From the NCBI RefSeq assembly GCF_937951745.1, contig NZ_CALFBQ010000048.1, forward strand, positions 1-64,000: 64,000 nucleotides of DNA, written 5' to 3'. A model generated the notes under the pieces. It had not been told where the DNA came from. It searched no databases and was given only the letters and a program-made list of their open reading frames with translations. The translations under genes were made by a program, and so were the position numbers. This DNA is from an uncultured Chloroflexus sp. Its GTDB lineage: Bacteria > Chloroflexota > Chloroflexia > Chloroflexales > Chloroflexaceae. Of the stretch, positions 8,916 through 15,662 are shown in pieces; positions within the stretch are counted from its first letter, which is position 1; each line of letters opens with the position of its first letter.

Positions 8916-9027
8916 GCAAGTTGGCTCTCTGTATATCAGGCTATGGTCAGTATAGCAGAATCTATGCGCAGCGTATTGCCAGCCGGCAACGCATGGTACA
9001 ATAGGCGGGCGAAGGAGGAGGATGTCG

Positions 9028-9213
9028 ATGAGTCAGTTGCAGCTAGAACCAATCTCGCCAGCGCCTGAGGAACCGGCCCCGCTGATGATAGCCGGGCTGC
9101 GCAGCACCGATGATGATGAGCGTGAATGCCCAGTCTGTCAGGCGCAGATGCGCCTCTGGGCCGGATTTTATCGCTGCCAGCACTGTGGCTTTAAGGAGAG
9201 CTGCTGTTTCTGA
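9028..9213 (+). CDS. small zinc-ribbon protein
   Basis: 61 residues. An acidic, Pro-rich N-terminus is followed by a compact CPVC...CQHCGFKESCC zinc ribbon, with four main cysteines plus a C-terminal Cys pair. A strong AGGAGG at 9014-9019 decides the start: the ATG at 9028 is spaced 8 bases from it, whereas the ATG at 9022 is too close. Function is unknown. It lies 69 bases before the tyrosine recombinase gene and may be co-transcribed with it. Confidence 0.7.
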   Translation: MSQLQLEPISPAPEEPAPLMIAGLRSTDDDERECPVCQAQMRLWAGFYRCQHCGFKESCCF

Positions 9214-9282
9214 ATTGACACGCCGCCGTCTTTCCAGTACCATAACCGCTACGCAGGCGGCGATCAACGACCGGGCAGACGC

Positions 9283-10182
9283 ATGAACCAGTATGTAGCG
9301 CAATTTCTCGCTTATCTAGCCGATGAACGCAAAATGTCGGCCAATACAACCGCAGCGTATCGTACCGATCTCGATCAGTTGTGCAGCTTCTTGCAGGATC
9401 GCGGTATCGAACGCTGGGCCGATGTTGACGCCGAGGTGATGATGGCCTTTGTGCTCAACCTCAAAGAGAAAAAGTACGCCAACTCGACGGTTGCGCGCCG
9501 GCTGGCGGCAGTAAAGTCGTTTTTCGCCTTTTTGCGCGAACGAAACGTCATCAGCCACGATCCAGCCGAACAACTCGACGCGCCGCGCGTCGATCGCTTT
9601 CCGCCGCGGGCAATCTCCCAGCATCAGGTTGATGAACTGCTGGAGTTGCCGCTGCAAAATGGCACACCCGAAGGGTTGCGCGATAGAGCGATGCTTGAGG
9701 TGTTGTACGCAACGGGGATGCGGGTAAGTGAGTTGGTCGCGCTAAATGTAGATGATGTCGCCTTTGATGCTAAAACCGTGCGCTGCTTGGGCCGGCAAGG
9801 CCGCGAACGAACGGTTCCATTGAGCGATCCGGCAGTGACGGCGCTGGAAGAGTATCTCGATATCGCGCGTCCTCAGTTGGCCCGCCAGACGAGCGGTAAT
9901 GATGAAGCGCTCTTCCTCAATCATCGCGGTAAGCGGTTGACCCGTCAAGGCTTTTGGCTCATTCTCAAGAGTTATGCCGAACAGGTGGGCATGCATGATT
10001 TGACGCCGCATATGTTGCGCCATTCCTTTGCTGCCCACCAGTTGCGCAGCGGGGTTGATTTGCGTGAGTTGCAGGAACGGTTGGGCCATGCCTCGATTGC
10101 GACTACGCAGATTTATACCCATCTGGCCGAAGAGACGCCGCCGTCGAATGCGGCCAATAACGGCCATGCTCCTCATACGTAG
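9283..10182 (+). CDS. XerC/XerD-like tyrosine recombinase
   Basis: 299 residues, the usual Xer length. An N-terminal SAM-like core-binding domain (1-100) is followed by a catalytic domain. Catalytic residues seen are Arg147 (TGMRVSEL), His243 and Arg246 (HMLRHSFA), His269 (LGHAS) and Tyr278 (TQIYTH). The beta-hairpin lysine, normally in GKGxKER, is replaced by Arg171 (LGRQGRER). No integron, phage genes or att repeats lie nearby, so a chromosome-dimer-resolution Xer protein is more likely than a phage integrase. The next feature downstream is the stranded promoter of the glyS T-box. Confidence 0.88.
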   Translation: MNQYVAQFLAYLADERKMSANTTAAYRTDLDQLCSFLQDRGIERWADVDAEVMMAFVLNLKEKKYANSTVARRLAAVKSFFAFLRERNVISHDPAEQLDAPRVDRFPPRAISQHQVDELLELPLQNGTPEGLRDRAMLEVLYATGMRVSELVALNVDDVAFDAKTVRCLGRQGRERTVPLSDPAVTALEEYLDIARPQLARQTSGNDEALFLNHRGKRLTRQGFWLILKSYAEQVGMHDLTPHMLRHSFAAHQLRSGVDLRELQERLGHASIATTQIYTHLAEETPPSNAANNGHAPHT

Positions 10183-10239
10183 CGCCGCACGGCAGGGCAG
10201 TGTTCTTGCGGCTAGGCCGAGATGGCTCGCGTGAAGTGT

Positions 10240-10268
10240 TTGCGCGCCCTTCCGGCCTGTGCTATACT
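10240..10268 (+). promoter_or_regulatory. orphaned promoter of the glyS T-box leader
   Basis: TTGCGC at 10240-10245, a 17-base spacer and TATACT at 10263-10268 with an extended TG two bases upstream. Transcription would start near 10275, just before the 5' strand of T-box Stem I. The IS607 insertion now separates it from the rest of the leader. Confidence 0.6.
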
Positions 10269-10274
10269 CGTTTG

Positions 10275-10301
10275 GTGGTGGCGATGAACCGGAGGAGGAA
10301 G
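10275..10301 (+). promoter_or_regulatory. 5' fragment of glycine T-box Stem I (interrupted)
   Basis: GGCGATGAACCGG at 10280-10292 holds the GAUGA K-turn strand of a T-box Stem I base. GGC pairs with GCC at 13869-13871 and CCGG with CCGG at 13862-13865, leaving GAU as the bulge and GA opposite GGA. GGAGGAAG at 10294-10301 is the 5' strand of the specifier loop up to the insertion point. The pairing partners lie 3.5 kb away, beyond the IS607 element. Confidence 0.75.
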
Positions 10302-10310
10302 ACTCTAGTC

Positions 10311-10338
10311 TTGACAATTGTGTGCGATAGTGTATACC
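10311..10338 (+). promoter_or_regulatory. candidate promoter of IS607 tnpA
   Basis: TTGACA at 10311-10316, a 16-base spacer and TATACC at 10333-10338, inside the left end of the element. An inverted repeat AAGACT/AGTCTT spans 10299-10312 just upstream. It would drive tnpA and possibly the whole element. Confidence 0.55.
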
Positions 10339-10356
10339 AGTCTCATGGAAAGCACC

Positions 10357-11070
10357 ATGAGCACTGGTAAGGCGGCGAAGCTGCTCGGCGTGTCTGTCAA
10401 GACATTGCAGCGTTGGGAACGCGAAGGGCGCTTGATACCGGTGGCACAAACGGACCGCAATCGCCGTCTGTACACCGAAACACAGTTGCGTGAGTTCATT
10501 GGGTTGCGGCAGGCGGTAGCCGAGCCAACACGGATAGTAGCTTCCTGCCGTGTATCACGTGCGGCGCAGAAACCGGACTTGGCAAATCAGCGTAGGGTGC
10601 TGGAAGAGTTTGTGGTAGCGAAGGGGTTGGCGAACGTCGAGTTCGTCGAGGAAGAAGGCGGTGGGCTGAACTTCAAGCGCAAAAAGTTTTTGGCGCTGAT
10701 GGGCGAAATTGGTCGGCGGGAAATCAAGACCCTGATCCTTGCCCACCGTGACCGGCGTACTCGCTTCGGTTTCGAGTGGTTTGAGCACGACGCACCATCC
10801 CACGGATGCGAGGTGCTGGTGCTCAATCAAGAGCGTCTCTCGCCAGAACAGGAAGTGGTGCAAGACCTAATGACCATCGTGCATTGCTTTTCGTCCAAGC
10901 TTTACGGATTGCGGAACTACCGGAAAACCCTGAACGAAGCGCTGAAACAGGATACAGCTCATGACGTATCGAATCGAATCGGACTTCCCGCTGGAAAGCG
11001 ATTTGCTTCCCAAAGAGGCATTCACCCTACCTGCGCGAGAGGCCCCGGCGTTCAGGCCGGGGAGGGATAG
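10357..11070 (+). CDS. tnpA: IS607-family serine recombinase (TnpA)
   Basis: An N-terminal MerR-like helix-turn-helix (STGKAAKLLGVSVKTLQRW) is followed by a small serine-recombinase domain. The catalytic serine is Ser67 in SCRVS; conserved arginines are in AHRDRRTRFGF, and the C-terminal helix carries FSSKLYGLRNYRK. This enzyme catalyses excision and insertion at a 2-bp core. The start could also be the ATG at 10345. The last 15 codons (after 11025) and the stop come from the nested IS200/IS605 insertion; without it the frame would run to 12348. The catalytic part is complete, so activity may be retained. Confidence 0.88.
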   Translation: MSTGKAAKLLGVSVKTLQRWEREGRLIPVAQTDRNRRLYTETQLREFIGLRQAVAEPTRIVASCRVSRAAQKPDLANQRRVLEEFVVAKGLANVEFVEEEGGGLNFKRKKFLALMGEIGRREIKTLILAHRDRRTRFGFEWFEHDAPSHGCEVLVLNQERLSPEQEVVQDLMTIVHCFSSKLYGLRNYRKTLNEALKQDTAHDVSNRIGLPAGKRFASQRGIHPTCARGPGVQAGEG

Positions 11071-12303
11071 CGCAGACCGCATCACGGTTGGTTGCATCGT
11101 AATATAGAAGTTTTCGGTCTATAATACGAATCATGAAGCTTACGCTGCAAACGCAACTGCTGCACCCGCCTGATCAGGTTTGCGTACTTGAGGCGACCAC
11201 GCGCGCCTTCAACGCGGCGGCGGACTGGCTGGCAGGAGAAGCGTTTGCCCGAAAGACAGCCAACAAGATTGCGTTGCAAAAGCTGTTTTATCGAACCTTG
11301 CGCGCACGCTTCTCGCTCTCCGCACAGATGGCGGTGCGTTGCATTGCGCAGGTATGTGAGGCGTACAAGCGTGACAAGACCAAACGCCCCTGTTTCCGTC
11401 CGTTCGCGGCCATTCCCTACGACCAACGGCTGATGAGTTTCAAGGGGCTGGATCGTGTGTCGCTGCTGACGATTTCCGGCAGGATACTGGTGCCGTTCAT
11501 CATGGGCAGCTACCAGTCCGAGCGATTTACCGCCGCCAAGGGACAGTTTGATCTCGTTCGCCGTAAAGACGGCAAATGGTTCCTGCTCGTGACTGTCGAT
11601 TTGCCGGACGGCACCAAGATACCGGCAACCGACTTTATCGGCGTAGACTTGGGTGTAGCAAACATCGCCACGGACAGCGATGGAAGCCGATACTCCGGCG
11701 CCAGTGTCGAAGCCTGTCGCATTCGCAACCATGATCTGCGCCGCAGTCTCCAGAAGGCAGCAGTCGGACGAAAACGGCGTAGATTGCGTCCCAAGAATAT
11801 ACGCAGAAAGCTCAAATCCATTGCGGGACGCGAAGCGCGATTCCGCAAGGATATAAACCATGTGATTTCCAAATCGCTCGTTGCCAAGGCCAAAGGCACC
11901 GGACGTGGCATCGCTCTTGAAGACCTCAAGGGGATCCGCGACCGGACACGGTTTCGCAAGGCACAGCGGGCGAAGATGGGCGGTTGGGCCTTCCATCAGC
12001 TTCGCAGCTTCATTGAGTACAAGGCGAAGCGTGAAGGTGTCGAACTTGTTCTTGTCGATCCGAAAAACACCAGCCGGGAATGCCCGAGCTGCGGGCATAT
12101 CGACAAGGCCAACCGCCCATCGCAAGCAGAGTTCCGCTGCGTGGCTTGTGGACATACAGGCCACGCGGATGTGAACGCGGCCCGGAACATCCGTTCTAGG
12201 GCTAGGGCGCTCGTCAACGCGCCTAAAGTCTCGGAACGGCACTTTGGTCTCCAAGCTGCCTAGTGCAGGGACAAGCTCCGCCCTTCAGGGCGGGGTGGTT
12301 GAC
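11026..12303 (+). mobile_element. nested IS1341-type (IS200/IS605) element, tnpB only
   Basis: The left flank is TTCAC (11021-11025), the likely target and TAM site, and the element ends in TTGAC (12299-12303). Subterminal hairpins are present at both ends: CCCCGGC/GCCGGGG at 11043-11062 and CCGCCC/GGGCGG at 12278-12293, both with TTCA in the loop. Only a tnpB is present, no Y1 transposase, so it is non-autonomous for transposition. Removing exactly these 1278 bases restores an open reading frame across the junction, which supports both boundaries. There is no target duplication, as expected for the family. Confidence 0.85.
11133..12263 (+). CDS. tnpB: TnpB RNA-guided nuclease (IS200/IS605 type)
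   Basis: 376 residues. RuvC-like catalytic acids are present: Asp172 in GVDLGVAN, Glu263 in ALEDLKG and Asp346 in HADVNAA. The zinc ribbon has CPSC (317-320) and CVAC (336-339). All key residues are intact and there is no frameshift, so it is probably a functional omega-RNA-guided DNA nuclease. It lies within the nested element, and its omega-RNA would come from the 3' end of the gene plus the right end, with the guide read from flanking DNA at 12304 onward. Confidence 0.9.
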   Translation: MKLTLQTQLLHPPDQVCVLEATTRAFNAAADWLAGEAFARKTANKIALQKLFYRTLRARFSLSAQMAVRCIAQVCEAYKRDKTKRPCFRPFAAIPYDQRLMSFKGLDRVSLLTISGRILVPFIMGSYQSERFTAAKGQFDLVRRKDGKWFLLVTVDLPDGTKIPATDFIGVDLGVANIATDSDGSRYSGASVEACRIRNHDLRRSLQKAAVGRKRRRLRPKNIRRKLKSIAGREARFRKDINHVISKSLVAKAKGTGRGIALEDLKGIRDRTRFRKAQRAKMGGWAFHQLRSFIEYKAKREGVELVLVDPKNTSRECPSCGHIDKANRPSQAEFRCVACGHTGHADVNAARNIRSRARALVNAPKVSERHFGLQAA

Positions 12304-12445
12304 GCGACACTACGAGAGTATATCTTCTGCCGTGGCAGCAGCCATTGAGGGCGTCGAAGACCCAGAAGATGCAGAATTCAGGGTCGTATGTGTCGAGACT
12401 GGCGCGATAGTCTGGCGTTCCACTGTCGAGAAATACGAGTAAGCC

Positions 12446-13786
12446 ATGCACCTGACTCACAAGATCGCCCTTTGCCCAACACCAGAACAGGTGGACTACT
12501 TCAAGCGCGCCTGCGGTACGGCAAGGCGCGTCTGGAACTGGGCGCTGGATGAGTGGAACAAGCAATACGCGGCGGGCCGTAAGCCGAATGCGATGGCCCT
12601 GAAAGAGCAGTTCAACGCCATCAAATACAGCGATCCGCGGTGGCTCGATGAGAACGGTCGGCCTTGGCTGCGTGACATTCACCGGGATGCCCATGCGCAG
12701 CCATTGGCTAATCTGGCAAAAGCATGGGATCGGTTCTTCGCCGACATCAAGGCTGGAAAGCCGGCGCACGCCCCACAGTTCAAGAAGAAGGGTCGTTGCC
12801 GCGACAGTTTCTACGTGGCGAACGACAAGTTCAAGCTCGATGGCAAGACCATCCGCCTGCCCAAGATCGGCGACGTATTGATGACCGAAACGTTGCGCTT
12901 TTCGGGAAGAATCATGGGTGCGACGGTGTCGCGCACGGCAGAGCGTTGGTATGTCGCAATCCATGTCGGTGTGCCTGATGCGCAGTTTTACCGTAAAAGG
13001 ACGGCGCATGGCACCGTCGGCGTTGATCTGGGCATCAAGTCGGCAGCTACGCTCTCCAGCGGTGAGGCTATCCCAGCTCCGAAGCCTCTCACATCAGCCT
13101 TGCGCAGGTTACGTATTCGCAGCAGGCGTTTGAGCCGTAAGGTCGAAGCGGCGAAGATAAATGCTGGTTTTGTGCCTGGGCAGCGACTGCCAAAAGGCAC
13201 GCGGCTAGCGCTTTCGAACCATGGCAGGAAGTCCTCTGCGACATTGGCAAGACTACATGCTCGTATTGCCAATATCCGAGCGGACTTTGTCCACAAGCTC
13301 ACGACTCGACTTTGCCGCGAAAACCAAGCGGTGGGGATCGAGGATTTGCACGTGAAGGGGATGCTGGCGAACGACAAACTCGCCCGCGCCATCAGTGATG
13401 TGGGCTTTGGCCTGTTCCGCTCGCAGATCGAATACAAGGCCAAACGCTACGGAACCCGGTTGATCGTCGCCGATCGCTGGTGTCCGAGCAGCCGCCTGTG
13501 CTCGGTCTGCGGTTATAAAATTGATGCGCTGGCCTTGAGCAACCGTGATTGGGACTGCCCGCAATGCGGTGCCCACCATGATCGCGACCTCAATGCCGCG
13601 CTGAATCTTCAACGGCTGGCAACCGCAACTGCCCTACCCGTGGCGAGTCCGTCCGGCAACGGCGGCACTGTGGGAGAGGGGGTCTCTCCGACAGTCGGGA
13701 AAGTAACGCCTGCCAGATACGAATGCGGTCTGCAAGACGCTTCGGGGCAGGAAAAGAATCGTGCGCAGGTTTGCGCACTTTTTTGA
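12446..13786 (+). CDS. tnpB: TnpB RNA-guided nuclease (IS607 type)
   Basis: 446 residues, clearly different from the other TnpB. RuvC acids are Asp194 (GVDLGIKSA), Glu299 (GIEDLHVKG) and Asp381 (DRDLNAAL). The zinc ribbon is CSVC (352-355) and CPQC (371-374). It has an N-terminal OrfB helix-turn-helix-like region and a Gly/Ser-rich C-terminal tail that runs into the right-end hairpin, where the coding sequence and the omega-RNA probably overlap. It starts 3 bases after the stop of the broken small ORF. No inactivating changes are seen. Confidence 0.9.
   Translation: MHLTHKIALCPTPEQVDYFKRACGTARRVWNWALDEWNKQYAAGRKPNAMALKEQFNAIKYSDPRWLDENGRPWLRDIHRDAHAQPLANLAKAWDRFFADIKAGKPAHAPQFKKKGRCRDSFYVANDKFKLDGKTIRLPKIGDVLMTETLRFSGRIMGATVSRTAERWYVAIHVGVPDAQFYRKRTAHGTVGVDLGIKSAATLSSGEAIPAPKPLTSALRRLRIRSRRLSRKVEAAKINAGFVPGQRLPKGTRLALSNHGRKSSATLARLHARIANIRADFVHKLTTRLCRENQAVGIEDLHVKGMLANDKLARAISDVGFGLFRSQIEYKAKRYGTRLIVADRWCPSSRLCSVCGYKIDALALSNRDWDCPQCGAHHDRDLNAALNLQRLATATALPVASPSGNGGTVGEGVSPTVGKVTPARYECGLQDASGQEKNRAQVCALF
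13761..13785 (+). terminator. right-end hairpin of the IS607 element with T-run
   Basis: GTGCGCA (13761-13767), loop GGTT, TGCGCAC (13772-13778), followed by TTTTTT. It overlaps the last codons of tnpB. It resembles a Rho-independent terminator and also the right-end hairpin of TnpB elements. If it stops transcription, read-through from the element into glyS would be reduced. Confidence 0.55.
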
Positions 13787-13792
13787 TAGCAG

Positions 13793-13972
13793 TACGTCGC
13801 GATGAGCGTCCAGCGAGCCGGGGACGGTGCGAGCCCGGCGGCTCAGAATGGCGGAACGGCGCCGGGGAGCCGTAATTGGCGTTGAGGTGAGCGGCAAGCG
13901 CCGCTAACCGGGGTGGAACCGCGCGTCAGGTGTGATGCGTCCCCGAGCGACATGTTCGCCCGGTTTTTTTTA
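13793..13972 (+). promoter_or_regulatory. 3' part of glycine T-box riboswitch upstream of glyS
   Basis: Begins TACGTCG, the strand that pairs with TGGCG (13849-13853) above the specifier loop. The upper stem GAGCCGGGGACGGTGCGAG-CCCGGC-GGCTC carries the T-loop-type distal motifs (AGCGA and GGTGCGAG) that dock on the tRNA elbow. The specifier is GGC at 13858-13860. T-box GGGGTGGAACCGCG lies at 13910-13923; its TGGA can pair with tRNA-Gly UCCA. A terminator CCGaGCGA/TCGCcCGG followed by T8 ends at about 13972. The 5' strand of Stem I is missing, displaced to 10280-10301 by the IS607 element. Confidence 0.85.
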
Positions 13973-13995
13973 TTGTGTGCGAAGGAGGAATCGCT

Positions 13996-15615
13996 GTGCC
14001 GGCTACATCACTCGATCAGATTGTGGCGCTGGCCAAGCGTCGCGGCTTTATCTTCCCCAGCAGCGAGATTTATGGCGGGTTGCAGGGGGTGTATGATTAC
14101 GGCCCGCTCGGGGTTGAATTGAAAAATAATATCATCGCCGATTGGTGGCGCACCAACGTCTATGAGCGCGATGATATGGAGGGTCTGGATGCCGCGATCT
14201 TGATGAACCGGTTGGTCTGGAAGTATTCTGGTCACGAAGAGACCTTCAACGATCCGCTAGTTGATTGCCGTGTGTGTAAGATGCGCTGGCGCGCCGACCA
14301 TATCGACGGCGTTTGTCCCAATTGCGGTTCGCGTGATCTCACCGAGCCGCGCCCGTTCAACATGATGTTCCGCACCCAGATCGGGCCGGTGGCCGATAGC
14401 GGCTCGTTCGCGTATCTGCGCCCGGAAACCGCGCAGGGCATTTTTGTGAATTTTGCTAACGTGCTCACCACCACAGCCCGCAAACTGCCGTTTGGGATTG
14501 CTCAAGTTGGCAAGGCGTTTCGCAATGAGATCAACCCGCGCAACTTCCTCTTCCGCGTGCGCGAGTTCGAGCAGATGGAGATTGAGTATTTCGTGATGCC
14601 CGGCACCGACGAAGCTTGGCATCAGCGTTGGCTCGAAGCGCGGTTGGCGTGGTGGGAGCAGATCGGCATTCCGCGCCGTCGGATCACGATCTACGATGTG
14701 CCCGCCGATGAGCTGGCTCACTACTCGAAACGCACCTTCGACCTGATGTACGACTATCCCAATATCGGTGTGCAAGAGATTGAGGGGATTGCCAATCGCA
14801 CCGATTACGATCTCGGCTCGCACAGCAAGGATCAAGATCAGCTTAACCTGACCGCGCGCGTCAATCGCAACGAGGATAGCATTGCCCGCCTGACCTACTT
14901 CGATCAGGCTAGTGGCCGGCACGTGGTGCCGTATGTGATCGAGCCGTCGGCAGGGGTGGGGCGTGCTATGCTGGCGGTGTTGTGTGAAGGGTATGCCGAA
15001 GAGTTGACCAAAGCCTTGCCGGATGACAAGCTAGTGATGGTTGGCGAGGCGCTGCAATCGTTCCTCAAGTCGGTTGGTCGCAACGAGAAGATTAGCGCCG
15101 AGTCACGTGATGCAATTCTGGCCCGTGGCGAAGAACTCAGCCAAGCGTTGGCCGAGCGGTTGCCCGAAGTCGAGCAGTTGCTGGCGATGCCGGGAGCGGA
15201 TCAGATTGAGGTGGGCAAGAAACTGCGCGGGCAAGCCCAACCGCTGATCGACGAGCATTACCGCACTGTCTTGCGGCTCAAGCCGCGGCTGGCGCCAATC
15301 AAAGCGGCAGTCTTCCCGCTCAAGCGCAACCACGACCAACTGGTCGCCACCGCCAAAGAGGTGCGCCGCCGGTTGCAGCTTGGCGGCGAGATGCGCACCG
15401 TCTACGACGACACCGGCGCGATTGGCAAACTCTACCGCCGGCAAGACGAGATTGGCACGCCTTTCTGCATCACAGTCGATTTCGACACCATCGGGCAGGG
15501 CAAAGACCCGGCCTTGGCCGACACAGTCACGGTGCGCGATCGCGATACCATGACTCAAGAGCGGGTGCCGATCGCCGAACTCGAGGCATATCTCCGCGAC
15601 AAGCTTCGCGTATAG
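13996..15615 (+). CDS. glyS: glycyl-tRNA synthetase, single-chain (alpha2) type
   Basis: 539 residues, class II. It charges tRNA-Gly with glycine. The N-terminus [25 protein letters not shown] is the eukaryote/archaea/Thermus-like GlyRS signature, distinct from the alpha2beta2 bacterial form. Later motifs are [19 protein letters not shown] (motif 2) and [14 protein letters not shown] (motif 3), then an anticodon-binding C-terminus. The start is the GTG at 13996 with GGAGGAA about 6 bases upstream; the ORF-track start at 13975 precedes the ribosome site. It is an essential gene here, yet its T-box leader is split, so its expression must be altered. Confidence 0.93.
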   Translation: MPATSLDQIVALAKRRGFIFPSSEIYGGLQGVYDYGPLGVELKNNIIADWWRTNVYERDDMEGLDAAILMNRLVWKYSGHEETFNDPLVDCRVCKMRWRADHIDGVCPNCGSRDLTEPRPFNMMFRTQIGPVADSGSFAYLRPETAQGIFVNFANVLTTTARKLPFGIAQVGKAFRNEINPRNFLFRVREFEQMEIEYFVMPGTDEAWHQRWLEARLAWWEQIGIPRRRITIYDVPADELAHYSKRTFDLMYDYPNIGVQEIEGIANRTDYDLGSHSKDQDQLNLTARVNRNEDSIARLTYFDQASGRHVVPYVIEPSAGVGRAMLAVLCEGYAEELTKALPDDKLVMVGEALQSFLKSVGRNEKISAESRDAILARGEELSQALAERLPEVEQLLAMPGADQIEVGKKLRGQAQPLIDEHYRTVLRLKPRLAPIKAAVFPLKRNHDQLVATAKEVRRRLQLGGEMRTVYDDTGAIGKLYRRQDEIGTPFCITVDFDTIGQGKDPALADTVTVRDRDTMTQERVPIAELEAYLRDKLRV

Positions 15616-15662
15616 CTCCCGGTAGCACCGCGTGGCGGTACAGTTTGTATGACCGTGCGGCG

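Larger units (their letters stand above)
10961..12442 (+). pseudogene. small IS607 accessory ORF split by a nested insertion
   Basis: Two fragments, 10961-11025 and 12304-12442, join exactly in frame when 11026-12303 is removed. They give a 67-residue acidic protein that starts MTYRIESDFPLES and ends VVCVETGAIVWRSTVEKYE. The tail resembles small conserved proteins with an ETGxxVW strand motif, but I do not recognise a named family. The start overlaps the end of tnpA in another frame, and the stop lies 3 bases before the tnpB ATG. This suggests a coupled tnpA-orf-tnpB order in the ancestral element. As it stands the gene is broken. Confidence 0.75.
10300..13792 (+). mobile_element. IS607-family element with a nested IS200/IS605 element
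   Basis: Contains a serine recombinase gene (tnpA), an interrupted small ORF and a tnpB with a TnpB-type right end (hairpin at 13761-13778 followed by T-run). The dinucleotide AG occurs at both junctions (10300-10301 and 13791-13792). Collapsing them restores GGAGGAAGTACGTCG, the expected uninterrupted T-box sequence, as IS607-type recombination at a 2-bp core predicts. Without the nested insert the element is about 2.2 kb, normal for IS607. Insertion is in Stem I of the glyS T-box. There are no target duplications or terminal inverted repeats, as expected for this family. Confidence 0.85.

Noticed and set aside
10318-13786. Reading the block as one IS607 element with two tnpB genes in tandem
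   Set aside because: The first tnpB has its own subterminal hairpins and TTCAC/TTGAC ends, and its removal restores an ORF, so it is a separate nested element.
13797-13972. T-box assigned to another amino acid (for example an Ile-type leader)
   Set aside because: The specifier position holds GGC, TGGA matches the tRNA-Gly acceptor end, and the downstream gene is GlyRS.
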